Shown: piece after piece, positions 11,853 through 22,464 of the stretch
How the letters are laid out: the number at the start of each line of letters is the position of its first letter
How positions within the stretch are numbered: position 1 is the first letter of the stretch
Source of the DNA: Otatea glauca
Lineage: Eukaryota > Streptophyta > Magnoliopsida > Poales > Poaceae
Direction: 5' to 3'
Assembly (NCBI GenBank): GCA_036346275.1
Contig: CM070730.1
Location: 39,788,918-39,852,917 of the forward strand
Length of the DNA: 64,000 nucleotides
The notes under the pieces: generated by a model
Told to the model about the DNA's origin: nothing
The model's database searches: none
The model's input: only the letters and a program-made list of their open reading frames with translations
Program-made: the position numbers and the translations under genes

Positions 11853-12128
11853 TCAATCTGGTATTTTAGCTAAGCCCAAACTAATTTGAAACAGTTGTAT
11901 AATTGAAATATATGCAATAGTGTAAATCAAACATAGCAATTTTACAAACATGGGTTCAACATGATCAAAGCACAACTTGCCTTGGAATAGGTCCTGATCT
12001 TGATCTGGAGTTTGCTCTTGGGTTACTGGGTCTTCCTCCGAAGCGTCGCACAATTCAACGTCTACGCGTAACGAAAGAGAAAAGCAAATAAATGCCAAAA
12101 CAGAGAGCAATTGAACTCCAAAAATCAA
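11853..12128 (-). other. LTR-borne acidic ORF (E2 3' LTR)
   Basis: This 91-codon ORF is present in both E2 LTRs with only two or three residue changes. Its middle part is acidic and Gln-rich (SEEDPVTQEQTPDQDQDLF) and ends in QGK at the conserved GGCAAG motif. The same kind of peptide, ending QQGK, can be read at the same LTR position in E8 (about 49,205-49,270) and E5 (about 44,291-44,362). Either a small peptide is made from the LTR leader, or the DNA/RNA motif itself is conserved. No known family is recognised. Confidence 0.35.
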
Positions 12129-12941
12129 TTAAAATTCACCATTAAATAGATCTCAATTTTACAAATTTTTAGAAACTGGAATCACTCAATTCCGAGTTAC
12201 AATGCAAAAGATATAGCCTTTTGAAGTTTGAAATAAATCTCAAATCGAGAAAATCAGATTTAATGATTTATTTTTATCTTGAAAAAGCGATTTATGACAT
12301 CAGCGTGACGTCAGCCATGGACCGAACCGCTCGGTCTTGACACGTGCCTTCGGTCCATGGATCGCGTCCATGATTCCTTCGAGTTCACGGTGGATCCGGT
12401 CCACCCGAGTCAAGCTCCACGACGCGTGGGCCGCCCTCTGTGATCGGATCACCACGCGTGGCGCCGACGGACAACCACCTCATCGCCACGCAAGCCGTGA
12501 GGCTGATCTGGCGCTCACGTCGGATCCACGGGTCAGCCGCAGGTTCTGCCACGTCACTCATCGGCGCACACGGCCCTACGGTCATCGCCGGCGACCAAGA
12601 TGGTTACCTTCGGGTTAGGCTCGACGCAAGGAGTTCGTTGCCGCGAACGGATCTGCGATTTCTTCACGGAACCGAGTCGGCAAGGCCTTCTTCAGCGGCG
12701 GCGACCTCCACGACGATCTTCTCCTCCGCGGTGCTCGACGAAATCAAGCGCGCGGGTCCCCTTGACGAGGCGAATCTAATGGCCACGTTGCGTGCCTCAA
12801 ACTCCACGGATGACGGCGAATCGACGAAACCGAAAGCGGCGGCGCACTTCGAGAAAACTCCGATTGCGGCGCACGTAGAGCCACTTTCACGGCGAGAGCT
12901 TAGGGCTTAAGCTGGATATGATCTGGTGCCCTCGGTGCGCA

Positions 12942-12951
12942 CCTATTTATA
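12942..12951 (-). promoter_or_regulatory. TATA box of E2 3' LTR
   Basis: The minus strand reads CTATAAATAG at the edge of the GC-rich block. It is conserved at 21,807-21,816 in the 5' LTR, where it would drive the genomic RNA. Confidence 0.7.
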
Positions 12952-13595
12952 GCACTTAGGAGACCAGGTCACGCACAAACGGAAAGAATCCATGGCGGCG
13001 CCGAGACGGACACGGAGCAGAGTCCACGCCGGTCCGCGCGAAGACGACGACGCTCCACCCTACACGTGGCACGATGCTCGGCTGCGATGCACCAAAATCC
13101 AACCGAACACGCGCGGATCCCAACGGCTGGATTCGAGAGATCCGAATCGATGCGCTCCCAACGTGGCCTTTTGATCCAATCAAGCGGTCGAAATCGGTCC
13201 CGACTACGGGCCGACAGCGCTACGCACTGGGCCGCGGCGAGTTGGGCCTTCACGCACAGTATCGGGCCAAGCCCAATCCTGTTCACACGGATTTAAAAGG
13301 TTTTCCAATTAAATTAATTCGAGAATTCATTTAATTTGTTTTAGGCAATAAAACAATCAGAAAATTCAAGAAAAATCTCAAAAATACTTTGAGACATTCT
13401 GGACTCAAATAAAATATTTTTGCCAAAACTTTATTTTGACTTTGCACAGATTTAAATACTTTTGAATAAAAAGCAATAAACTTGAAATAACATTTAATTC
13501 AAATAAATCCAGAAAAATCCAAATAAATTCCAGAAAATCACAAATGCACTTTTAAGCAATAAAAACCTAATTAAGCCAAATTTTGGGATGTTACA

Positions 13596-13610
13596 AACCT
13601 CCCCCCCTTA
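13596..13610 (-). other. E2 polypurine tract
   Basis: The minus strand reads TAAGGGGGGGAGGTT directly before the LTR start TGTAACATCCC. It primes plus-strand DNA synthesis. Confidence 0.9.
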
Positions 13611-13636
13611 ACAGAATCTCGACCCGAGATTCAGGG

Positions 13637-13921
13637 CTAACTAGAGAATAGGTTCGGGAATTCTGACTTCAATTCTTCTTCTCGCTCCCAAGTGGCTTCA
13701 CTTTCAGAATGATTGCTCCACTGAACTCTGCAAAAGCGAATAGACTTGTTTCTGGTCTTGCGCTCCACAACATCCAAAATTTTGACTGGTTGCTCTTTAT
13801 AAGTCAAATCTTCTTGCAGCTCTATTGCCTCCAACGGGGCTTGCTCTGTTGGCACTCTGAGACACTTCTTAAGCTGCGATACATGGAATACATCATGCAC
13901 TCCTGCCAATGACTGAGGCAA
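13637..13921 (-). pseudogene. E2 integrase C-terminus and chromodomain
   Basis: The 94-codon reading has the integrase C-terminal signature VFHVSQLKKC (around residues 12-21), then a chromodomain at about residues 44-88 with the aromatic/charged pattern ILDVVERKTRNKS, VQWSNHSESEATWE and the terminal FPNLF. Chromodomains of chromoviral integrases are thought to steer insertion to marked chromatin. The domain itself is unbroken here, but it is separated from the integrase core by frameshifts (13,930-14,060). Confidence 0.88.
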
Positions 13922-14059
13922 CTCTAACTGATAAGCTACCTCTCCTCGACGGCTCAGAATCTTGAACGGACCGACATATCTTGGTGCAAGCTTCCCTTTA
14001 ACGTGAAATCTCTTAACGCCCTTAAGAGGGTAACCACGAGATACACATGATCTTACGGT

Positions 14060-14898
14060 TCAAAACTCAAATCTCGACGACGGTTGTCTGCGTAGCTTTT
14101 CTGCTTGGTGTGCTATCTTCAACCTCTCTCTGATCATTGCGACTTGACTTTCGGCTTCCTCGAGAATGTCTGGCCCAAACACCAAACGCTCTCCCGTTTC
14201 ATTCCAATTCAACGGAGTACGACAAGCACGTCCATACAATGCCTCGAATGGTGACATCTGTAGGCTAGCTTGATAACTATTATTGTAACTGAATTCTGCA
14301 TATGGCAAACATTTATCCCATGACGTGGCATACGCTAAAGCACAGGCTCTCAACATATCCTCTAAAATCTGATTTACTCTTTCAGTCTGACCATCTGTCT
14401 GCGGGTGATATGCTGTACTGAAATTCAGACGGGTTCCCATTGCTTCATGCAACTTATTCCAAAACCTTGAGGTAAATTGGGTACCTCTGTCTGACACAAT
14501 CTTCTTTGGCACTCCATGCAAACATACAATCCTTGACATGTACAATTCTGCCAAACGATCTCGGCGTAAGTGGTCTTTCTTTGGGATGAAATGGCGACCT
14601 TGGTTAGGCGATCCACGATAACCCAAATGGAATCGTAACCTTTACGAGTCTTAGGTAAACCGGTGATAAAATCCATTCGATTTCCTCCACTTCCATTCCG
14701 AATTTTTAATCTACCGCAATGCATCAATGGTCTTTGATGCATGGCTTTTACCCTCTGACATACGTCGCATAAAGCAACATGTTCAGCTACTTCACGCTTC
14801 ATATTTGGCCACCAGAATCTCTCTTTCAAATCTTGGTACATTTTAGCACTTCCTGGATGAATTGAGTACTTTGAATCATGCGCTTCCTCAAGAATCAA
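14060..14898 (-). pseudogene. E2 integrase core (frameshifted)
   Basis: The integrase inserts the cDNA into host DNA. The N-terminal HHCC zinc site is readable (IHPGSAKMYQDLK ... HVALCDVCQR, about 14,850-14,740). The catalytic Asp lies in MDFITGLPK (about 14,680), the second Asp in VSDRGTQFTSRFW and the Glu after TAYHPQTDGQTERVN (about 14,520-14,400). The frame changes near 14,590-14,620, so the two halves overlap in different frames. Family membership is certain; activity is lost unless the frame change is a sequence error. Confidence 0.9.
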
Positions 14899-14903
14899 TT
14901 GTT

Positions 14904-15756
14904 TTAATTCCTTTTATCCAAGCACACAAATTCGCCTTTGAAGAACATAGTTCCTTGTTCGTCCAGAGTGAAATCTAAGGCTAGGCCTTCTTCCTTTTTA
15001 GCCTTGATTTTTGAAATTTTATCGTCATCTTGTTGACCTTCTCTAATCTGATCCTCTAGTGTTGGCTTCACTTCTAGCGCAGCTATCATTCCTTGCGGAA
15101 CGACTTCCAATCTTAGCTTCTGAAATTCCTTGCATAATTCCGGTTGATCCTCCATTGACAATGTATTTGCGCTATGGCTCTTTCGACTCAGAGCATCTGC
15201 CACCACATTGGCTTTTCCAGGGTGATAATGGATTCCCATATTATAATCCTTAATTAGCTCAAGCCATCTTCGCTGCCTCATATTCAGGTCAGATTGAGTG
15301 AATATGTATTTCAGACTCTTATGGTCCGTATATATCTCACATCTATTTCCTATGAGATAATGACGCCATATCTTTAAAGCATGCACTACGGCAGCTAACT
15401 CCAAATCATGCGTTGGGTAATTCACTTCATGCGGTCTCAATTGTCTCGACGCATAAGCAACGATTTTGCCTTCTTGCATTAACACGCATCCCAAGCCACC
15501 TTGAAGCATCGCGATAAATGTCAAATCCATTACGCATATCTGGCAACACTAATACGGGGGCTGTTGTTAAACGCTTCTTTAATTCCATGAAACTTTTCTC
15601 GCACTCTGGCGTCCATGCAAACTTCTTCTCTTTCTTTAACAACTGCGTAAGGGGTTTAGCAATTGTCGAGAATCCTTCTATGAACCGACGGTAATATCCG
15701 CCATTCCCGAAAACTACGAATCTGAGTAATGCACTTGGTGGCTCCCAATGCAACAT
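14904..15756 (-). pseudogene. E2 RNase H domain (frameshifted)
   Basis: The RT connection and RNase H are readable: PLTQLLKKEKKFAWTPECE, then a YRDAS motif (YCDAS is usual), then GGLGCVLMQEGKIVAYASRQ, the YTDHKSL motif and GKANVVADALSRK. RNase H removes the RNA strand during reverse transcription. The frame breaks at the YRDAS motif (about 15,500-15,530), between two overlapping readings. Confidence 0.9.
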
Positions 15757-15799
15757 GCGTCCACTTTGTTTGGGATCAATGCGACTCCTTTGGTAGTCA

Positions 15800-16753
15800 T
15801 TACATGACCGAGAAATTCAACTTTCTCCTTCCAAAATTCACACTTGCTAAACTTAGCATATAGTTGATGCTCTCATGACTGCCTAAAACCATCCTTAGAT
15901 GTTCGCATGCTCTTCTTGCTTTTGAGTAAACCAAAATATCGTCTATGAAGACTACCACAAACTTATCCAAGTAATCCATAAAAACTTTATTCATCATGTT
16001 CATGAAATATCTTTGGGGCATTAGTCAATCCAAATGACATGATTTGTGAACTCATAATGTCCATATCGCGTAGAGAACGCAGTCTTAGGCACATCCTCAC
16101 TTCGGATCTTCAATCGATGGTATCACGAACGAAGATCTATCTTGGAGAAAACTCGGCTCCTCTTAATCGATCAAATAAGTCATCGATCACGGCAACGGAT
16201 ACTTATTCTTGATCGTTACTTCATTCAGTGCACGATAATCAATGCACATTCTAAGACTTCCATCCTTCTTGCGGACAAACAAAACCGGGGCTCCCCACGG
16301 TGATGAACTTGGTCTAATGAAACCTTTTTCTTGCAGTTCCTCAATCTGCTTCTTCATTTCCACTAACTCGTCGGTAGGCATCCGATATGGTCTCTTTGAT
16401 ATCGGTGCTGTACCTGGCGCTAACTCGATAACGAACTCGATATCACGGTCCGGTGGCAATCCCGGCAAATCTTCTGGAAACACATCCGGGTATTCCCTGG
16501 CCACTGGCACATCTTCCATGCTGATGGCTTTCACGCTGTTGACCATTAACTGCCCATCTCGAACTGCGGTCGCTTGAAACTCCACTTTCTTGCCACTAGG
16601 GCCTTTCAAAGTTACAATCCTTCGGCCACAATCCAAAACAGCCTTATGCTTTGACAGCCAATCCATTCCAAGGATGACGTCTAGGGATTGCGCGTCTATC
16701 AAGATAAGATTCGCTAGGAATTCTATCCCATTCATAAGCAACTTAGCTCCCAA
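15800..16753 (-). pseudogene. E2 protease end and reverse transcriptase (frameshifted)
   Basis: The 188-codon reading 16,753-16,187 covers the end of the protease (LDVILGMDWLSKHKAVLDC) and the RT fingers/palm (PYRMPTDELVEMKKQIEEL ... GAPVLFVRKKDGSLRMCIDY). The catalytic FIDD box (VVVFIDDILVYSK) sits at 15,949-15,938 in another reading (16,021-15,800). At least two frame changes lie in 16,020-16,187. The enzyme copies the element RNA into DNA inside virus-like particles. Confidence 0.9.
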
Positions 16754-16960
16754 ACACCCAAGGCTAGATCTAAGCTCGGATCACGGGCTTGGACTAAGAG
16801 CACACACTTAAGATTCACCACTTTAAATCCATTCTTGGTTGCAAAACTTTGAGACACAAGCGAATCGCGAAGCTCGAGAATCAAACAAAACCGTGTGCAG
16901 TCTTGAGTTGACCAGAACTTACCCGAGACGACGTCTGTTGCCTCTTGAGCTCCATCGGTG
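16754..16960 (-). pseudogene. E2 protease active-site region
   Basis: The aspartic protease segment before RT is recognisable from SQSFATKNGFKVVNLK, but the active-site triad reads D-S-R instead of D-S-G. The codon change lies in TTCTCGAGC, where TTCTGGAGC would encode the Gly. The region is also frameshifted. It lies between the gag zinc knuckle (about 17,110) and RT, as expected for a gypsy polyprotein. Confidence 0.7.
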
Positions 16961-18020
16961 ATGTGGTTGATCCTTCCACGCCTTTGTTGATCGCGGCGTT
17001 GCTCGACTTGGCTTGGTGCACGATTTCCTCCCGATCTTTGGTGCTTTAGCGGGTGTTGTTCCTGTGTTGAAACGAATCGGCGTGATGCCTCCCTTTGTGG
17101 ACACCTATTGGAAAAGTGCCACGGCTCGTTGCGGTATAGCATCTTTTCACGGCGGTCGCTGATTTCCTCTGGTGCATTGTTACCTGTCTTTGGTCTCAAA
17201 ATTACGATTGGCGGGGCGAGTGCGAGGGTTGATGTCCTGTTCACAGCTGGTGGTTGGAATCTAGCAAATTGCTGTGGTGACATCCTCAAACGTAGATGAT
17301 TTGGGCGTCCACCCTGATTGTTCATCAAGCGCTTACGGTTTTCACCTAGCTCTTTGCGCTTATCCTCTAGGATCAAAGCCTTATTTACCAGCTCCTGAAA
17401 ATCTGGGAAATTGTGGGTAATCAGTCCACCTGTAGTCCTGAATTCACCCCTTCATGAAACGAGGTATGCGCTTTATCTGCCGCTCGTCTTGAGGGCATAG
17501 CGAGCTAATCGAGTAAATTTGTTCAAGTATTCGCCACCGGTTGGCCTCCTTGCTTCAAAGCTCAACTCCTCCTTCTTAAGATCCATCATTCCCTCAGGGA
17601 CATGATATCTTGGCGAAAGCATTAGTAAACTCCTCCCGTGTTATCTCTGTGGGGCTCCATGAGCGCACAATGAGTTCTCCCACCACTCTGCGGCGGTCCT
17701 TCCGGTTGATGAGAGCGTAAAGCACCTTCTCATTTCCTTCACACTTTGAGTGATGTGCGCTTCTTCTCAATTGTCCTAAGCCGGTCATCGGCTTCCAAAG
17801 GATTCACATTTCCGAAAAAGTTGGTGGCCTAGTCCTCATAAAATCGATAGCTTTGACATTGGTCGAGGTCCACCATGATTGTTACGAGTTGCGGGGTTGT
17901 TGTGATTTATTCTTTGCATTGGTCATCTGTTGCATCTGCGCATCATTATGCTGCATCGGTTGAGTCTGCTTGCGAAATGCTCCTAGATTACGCATGTCTC
18001 ACTGTCGGTGGTTGAGGGTC
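16961..18020 (-). pseudogene. E2 gag (capsid/nucleocapsid), broken
   Basis: The Retrotrans_gag core is visible in pieces: EKVLYAL (17,788-17,594 reading), EITREEFTNAFAKI and, in another frame, a stretch ending QIKRIPRFMKG (about 17,450). A single zinc knuckle lies at about 17,085-17,125 in the form WHFSNRCP, with the first CxxC pair lost. Met/Gln-rich sequence at about 17,900-18,000 (PMQHNDAQMQQM) looks like the N-terminal part. Gag forms the particle that packages element RNA. Several frameshifts are present. Confidence 0.75.
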
Positions 18021-18642
18021 TGCCTCCGTCATTGGGGTTGTCATTCGCGTGATCCACTTCTGAAGCACCGTTGTTTCTCAGTATTCACCATCGATGATTG
18101 CCTCTTAGGTTAGGAAAGGTAGATGTAGCATAGATAAGAAGTAAGAATTTCTAAAGCGGGAGATATGTTATACCCAAACTGAACAATTCTTTATTTAACT
18201 TGGTATGGTGCTTATTTAAGCCTACAAGCTTTGCAACACATACCGCACACTCAAAGAATACAAAGAAGCAAACTAAACACGAACCTTAACGTCAACTGGA
18301 AAGGTAAAGGCTAACTTAAAGACGCGACTCACACTCGAGTCTCAACACGGCTCAAAGGTGACACTCACTCATCCACCACCACAGGTGAGGCGATCCGGCG
18401 CATACACCGGCGGGTGGGTGGCATCGGAGCAAACCTATCCCGATGACCTATTCTGGGTCCTCTGCAACAACGGGTCTGCACTCCCCTCGGTTCCCACTCG
18501 CTCCTCTGGATCCTCCTCGGACTCCTCGGTGGCTCCTCGAACTCCCCGAGTCACGCGCTCCAGCTCGTCCTCAAGCGCCTCCGTGGCCTCTCCACCGGTG
18601 ATCATCCCGATGGTGAAGCACGGTCACCTCGAGTTCTGCTCG

Positions 18643-19137
18643 CTACTCGAGTGCCTCGTGCACGCCTCCAGCTCTTGGGTAGTATCTCTCATGTGATCCT
18701 CCCGGCAAGGGCGAACTCGCAAGGTGCGTCGTCAGAGCACACTCGCTCCCCTCGATCCGTCGTCTTCGCATGCTTGAACGTCTGGGTGAAGTCGAACACC
18801 GAGTCGTGAAGCTCGTCGGCGTAGTCGCGGCGGACACGGCGAAGAGCAAGTCGGCGACCTCTGAATTGCAACCTCGTCGAGAATCTTCCGCGGAGATGTT
18901 GATTGGCCTGCTAGCTTCCTCGTTCTCCCGGCGTAGATGATCAACTTGCAAATAAATCCTCGGTGTACACCATTCACCGACCACCGCCTCCTCGGTAAAG
19001 TGGACGATAAAAACCTCAAGCGTCTCAAGTACTCTCCACAGCTCCATGGCGTAGCCGCCAGCTGTCTCCTCAAAGGTCGGAACGATCGGCATCTGCTTCA
19101 CAAGAACTTGGAATAAGTTCTCCACCCGAAACGGCAA
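18643..19137 (-). pseudogene. E2 pre-gag ORF of unknown function
   Basis: The first ORF after the primer-binding site starts MPFRVENLFQVLVKQMP and reads through TPRIYLQVDHLRRENEEASR before the frame drifts; a second frame then continues with RRDYADELHDSVFDFTQTFK to about 18,690. The original product was probably over 200 residues. No known catalytic motif is visible. Its position ahead of gag resembles the ancillary ORF of E5 (45,786). The serine-rich ORF on the other strand at 18,358-18,696 is its antisense shadow. From 18,030 to 18,350 I see only broken, low-complexity coding-like sequence. Confidence 0.55.
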
Positions 19138-19290
19138 GTAAAACGGGTAAATTTAGCAAAGGCGAGAAGTAGAGAATGAGATGAGTCGAGAGGGTTTTAT
19201 TAGTCAAGCTTAGATTTTCTTTTAGAAAATAATTTTGGACACACTCAAGACACCTCCAAACTATCTAGGGCCAAGACCTACAACAAGTAT

Positions 19291-19301
19291 GCTCGATACC
19301 A
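19291..19301 (-). other. E2 primer-binding site (initiator tRNA-Met, one base short)
   Basis: The minus strand reads TGGTATCGAGC, the initiator tRNA-Met complement TGGTATCAGAGC with one base missing at the CAG. It lies four bases inside the 5' LTR. Whether the gap is real or a consensus error cannot be told from this sequence. Confidence 0.8.
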
Positions 19302-20704
19302 CCTCTGAAGGACCCGAATCCACTGATTCGAACCCACTGTGTTTACTGCACTATTCCCAGGATCAACGCTAGTGCACACAGCTTAACATTGGTACATATC
19401 ACATCATACACAACGATAATAGAATAATAGTTCATTTATTGATATAACTAAATGTATGATCTTATGACCAACTTACATTATTAAACCACGCAGGCAAGAC
19501 CGAAAATATAAGCTAATAATTAAGCAGCGGAAAGTAGAAACGTAGGTAGCTCATCAGTCACCACAGGCAACCAACAAGGCTCGGACCCTAATGACTCGTG
19601 TCTTCTTGGACTTCATCTTCCAACACAGGTGTAGATTCTTCAACTGTTGATTATTGTTGTTTGGCAAGGGTGAGTACTTAAAGCACTCAACAAGTTGTGC
19701 ATGTAATGCAATTCCATGTATCTATATGCAAGGCTTATTCCAATGGATAGGCTATCATGGCTATTTTGCAATAAGCGGCATTTATGAACGAATCTGATAT
19801 ATAGATTGTAAAGGATGTAAAACAAATAACGATAATAAATAAATTCAGTATTTCTCAAGTAAACCAAGTTTCCAATCCTAAGTTAAATTTCCATCTTCCA
19901 CATGGCATTCCGCCATCCCAACCAAGTTGTCCAATTAATTAAGCTAACCTTAAGCGTAATTCCGAGCATTGCTCAATACATGAGCACGGCTATCCGAATA
20001 GTTTCACACTGCGGAGGTTATGCACTTTACCCACGTGATACAACCAAACACCACAAAGGCGAGAGATTATAACAAAGCCTTTACAATGCTCTATCTTAAC
20101 CCGATACTACCGCTAAGGTTTCAACATCGGTGGTCTCAGAAACTCACATCCGTGGCCCCCTCTTGCGCCATGTGAATTACACCACGACCCGGAACTCACA
20201 CCGACCACGATAGTACCAAAATTAAGACTTTGCAAATTACTCATTAGGTGGCCCATACCGCACATGTGGTTGCATGATTGACTCAGTCAAAGGCTTGCAA
20301 GGTTAAGTCCTTAGTGTGATCAAGGCAAGACTTCCACATACCATCTGCCCATCGGGCCCACCTTGGCCTCCTCGCCTTGCCACTTGCCCCAATCTAAGTT
20401 ATTATCACCCGTTGATTACCAAGCACCACGTGCCATCAACAATTCAACATCGTTGCGACATGACTCGCCACAACAACTCAATCTCATCGTGTGATCCCAC
20501 ATGACACACAAGTTCATAATATTGTTCCATATTCCATTAATCAAGATTAACTATCAATGATTCTGACACATGTGATGACGTGGCATGGCTAAGCAACTAA
20601 TACGAACTAATCCTCCAATGTTGATTATAATTATTAACCAACTATATTAAACCAATCTAGGGTGACAATGGATCATGGCATACAATGACAAGGTAGGGTA
20701 TAGA

Positions 20705-20980
20705 TCAATCTGGTATTTTAGCTAAGCCCAAACTAATTTGAAACAGTTGTATAATTGAAATATATGCAATAGTGTAAATCAAACATAGCAATTTTACAAA
20801 CATGGGTTCAACATGATCAAAGCACAACTTGCCTTGGAATAGGTCCTGATCTTGATCTGGAGTTTGCTCTTGGGTTACTGGGTCTTCCTCCGAAGCGTCG
20901 CACAATTCAACGTCTACGTGTACCGAAAGAGAAAAGCAAATAAATGCCAAAACAGAGAGCAATTGAACTCCAAAAATCAA
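20705..20980 (-). other. LTR-borne acidic ORF (E2 5' LTR)
   Basis: Second copy of the 91-codon ORF of 11,853-12,128, differing at two or three residues near SLSVHVDVE. It lies downstream of the TATA box in the presumed leader of the element RNA. Confidence 0.35.
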
Positions 20981-21806
20981 TTAAAATTCACCATTAAATA
21001 GATCTCAATTTTACAAATTTTTAGAAACTGGAATCACTCAATTCCGAGTTACAATGCAAAAGATATAGCCTTTTGAAGTTTGAAATAAATCTGAAATCAG
21101 AAAATCAGATTTAACAGATTTATTTTATATCAAAAAGCGATTTATGACATCAGCGTGACGTCAGCCATGGACCGAATCGCTCCGGTGCTGACACGTGCCC
21201 CTTCGGTCCATGGACTGCGTCCATGATTCCTTCGGGTTCACGGTGGATCCGGTCCACCCGAGTCAAGCTCCCTGACGCGTGGGCCCGCCCTCTGCTGACT
21301 GGATCACCACGCGTGACGCTGACCAGACAACCACCTCACTGCCACGCAAGCCGTGAGGCTGATCTGGCGCTCACGTCGGATCCACGGGTCAGCCGCAGGT
21401 TCTGCCACGTCACTCATCGGCGCACACGGCCCTACGGTCATCGCCGGCGACCAAGATGGTTACCTTCGGGTTAGGCTCGACGCAAGGAGTTCAGTGACGC
21501 GAACGGATCTGCGATTTCTTCACGGGAACCGAGTCGGCAAGGCCTTCTTCAACGGCGGCGGCGACCTCCACGACGATCTTCTCCTCCGACGGTGCTCCGA
21601 CGAAACTGAAGCGCGCACGGGTTTCCCCTTGACGAGACGAATCTAATGGCCCTGGTTGCGTGCCTCAAACTCCACGGATGACGGCGGAATCGACGAAACC
21701 GAAAGCGGCGGCGCGCCGAAAAACTCCGATTGGCGCGCGTGAGAGCCACTTTCACGGCGAGCTTAGGGCTTAAAATCGGATATGATCTGGTGCCCTCGGT
21801 GCGCAC

Positions 21807-21816
21807 CTATTTATAG
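21807..21816 (-). promoter_or_regulatory. TATA box of E2 5' LTR
   Basis: CTATAAATAG on the minus strand; in the 5' LTR this is the one expected to start the genomic transcript. Confidence 0.7.
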
Positions 21817-22464
21817 CACTTAGGAGACCAGGTCACGCACAAACGGAAAGAATCCATGGCGGCGCCGAGACGGACACGGAGCAGAGTCCACGCCGGTCAC
21901 GCGAAGACGACGACGCTCCACCCTACACGTGGCACGATGCTCGGCTGCGATGCACCAAAATCCAACCGAACACGCGGCGGATCCCAACGGCCTGGATTCG
22001 GAGAGATCTGAATCGGTACGCTCCCAACGTGGCCTTTTGATCTGAATCCGACGGTCAGAAATCAGTCCGGCTACGGCCGGCAGCTACATACGACCGGGCG
22101 CGGCGAGTTGGGCCTTCACGCACAGTATCGGGCCAAGCCCAATACTGTTCACACGGATTTAAAAGGTTTTCCAATTAAATTAATTCCAGAAATTCATTTA
22201 ATTTGTTTTAGGCAATAAAACAATCAGGAAAATTCCAAGAAAAATCTCAAAAATACTTTGAGACATTCTGGACTCAAATAAAATATTTTTGCCAAAACTT
22301 TATTTTGACTTTGCACAGATTTAAATACTTTTGAATAAAAAGCAATAAACTTGAAATAACATTTAATTCAAATAAATCCAGAAAAATCCAAATAAATTCC
22401 AGAAAATCACAAATGCACCTTTAAGCAATAAAAACCTAATTAAGCCAAATTTTGGGATGTTACA

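Larger units (their letters stand above)
10454..13595 (-). mobile_element. E2 3' LTR
   Basis: The LTR ends are TGTAAGG... and ...ATGTTACA on the plus strand, with 13,595 directly against the polypurine tract. It contains the imperfect stem-loop GAGTAC...GCACTC (10,821-10,837), the CTCTGCAGAG palindrome (about 11,155), the GGCAAG motif (about 11,950-11,985), an ORF with an acidic stretch (11,853-12,128) and a GC-rich block (about 12,300-13,260) with a TATA box. Confidence 0.93.
10454..22464 (-). mobile_element. E2: complete Tekay/Del-type Ty3/gypsy chromovirus
   Basis: This is a 12.0 kb element on the minus strand, bounded by a 5-bp duplication and by LTRs of 3,142 (3') and 3,159 (5') bases. 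In element order it has 5' LTR, primer-binding site, pre-gag ORF, gag, protease, RT, RNase H, integrase, chromodomain, polypurine tract and 3' LTR. The chromodomain after integrase together with very long LTRs starting TGTAACATCCC points to the Tekay (Del) chromovirus clade. Long AT-rich stretches of the two LTRs (for example 11,640-12,050 against 20,500-20,930) are essentially identical, so the insertion is young, although the coding region is full of frameshifts. Confidence 0.9.
19306..22464 (-). mobile_element. E2 5' LTR
   Basis: Partner of 10,454-13,595, in the same order and orientation, with TG (one base missing after it) and CA ends. It carries the stem-loop at 19,672-19,688, the GGCAAG motif (about 20,802-20,840), the acidic ORF (20,705-20,980) and a TATA box at 21,807-21,816. 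The outer end abuts CAGCC at 22,465. Differences from its partner cluster in GC-rich parts and are mostly small indels. Confidence 0.92.

Noticed and set aside
12337..13334. Arg/Ser-rich ORFs up to 156 codons in the E2 LTR
   Set aside because: Frame is lost in the sister LTR (21,223-22,100) and the composition simply reflects GC content.
18358..18696. Serine-rich plus-strand ORF
   Set aside because: It is the antisense of the E2 pre-gag ORF and has no independent support.
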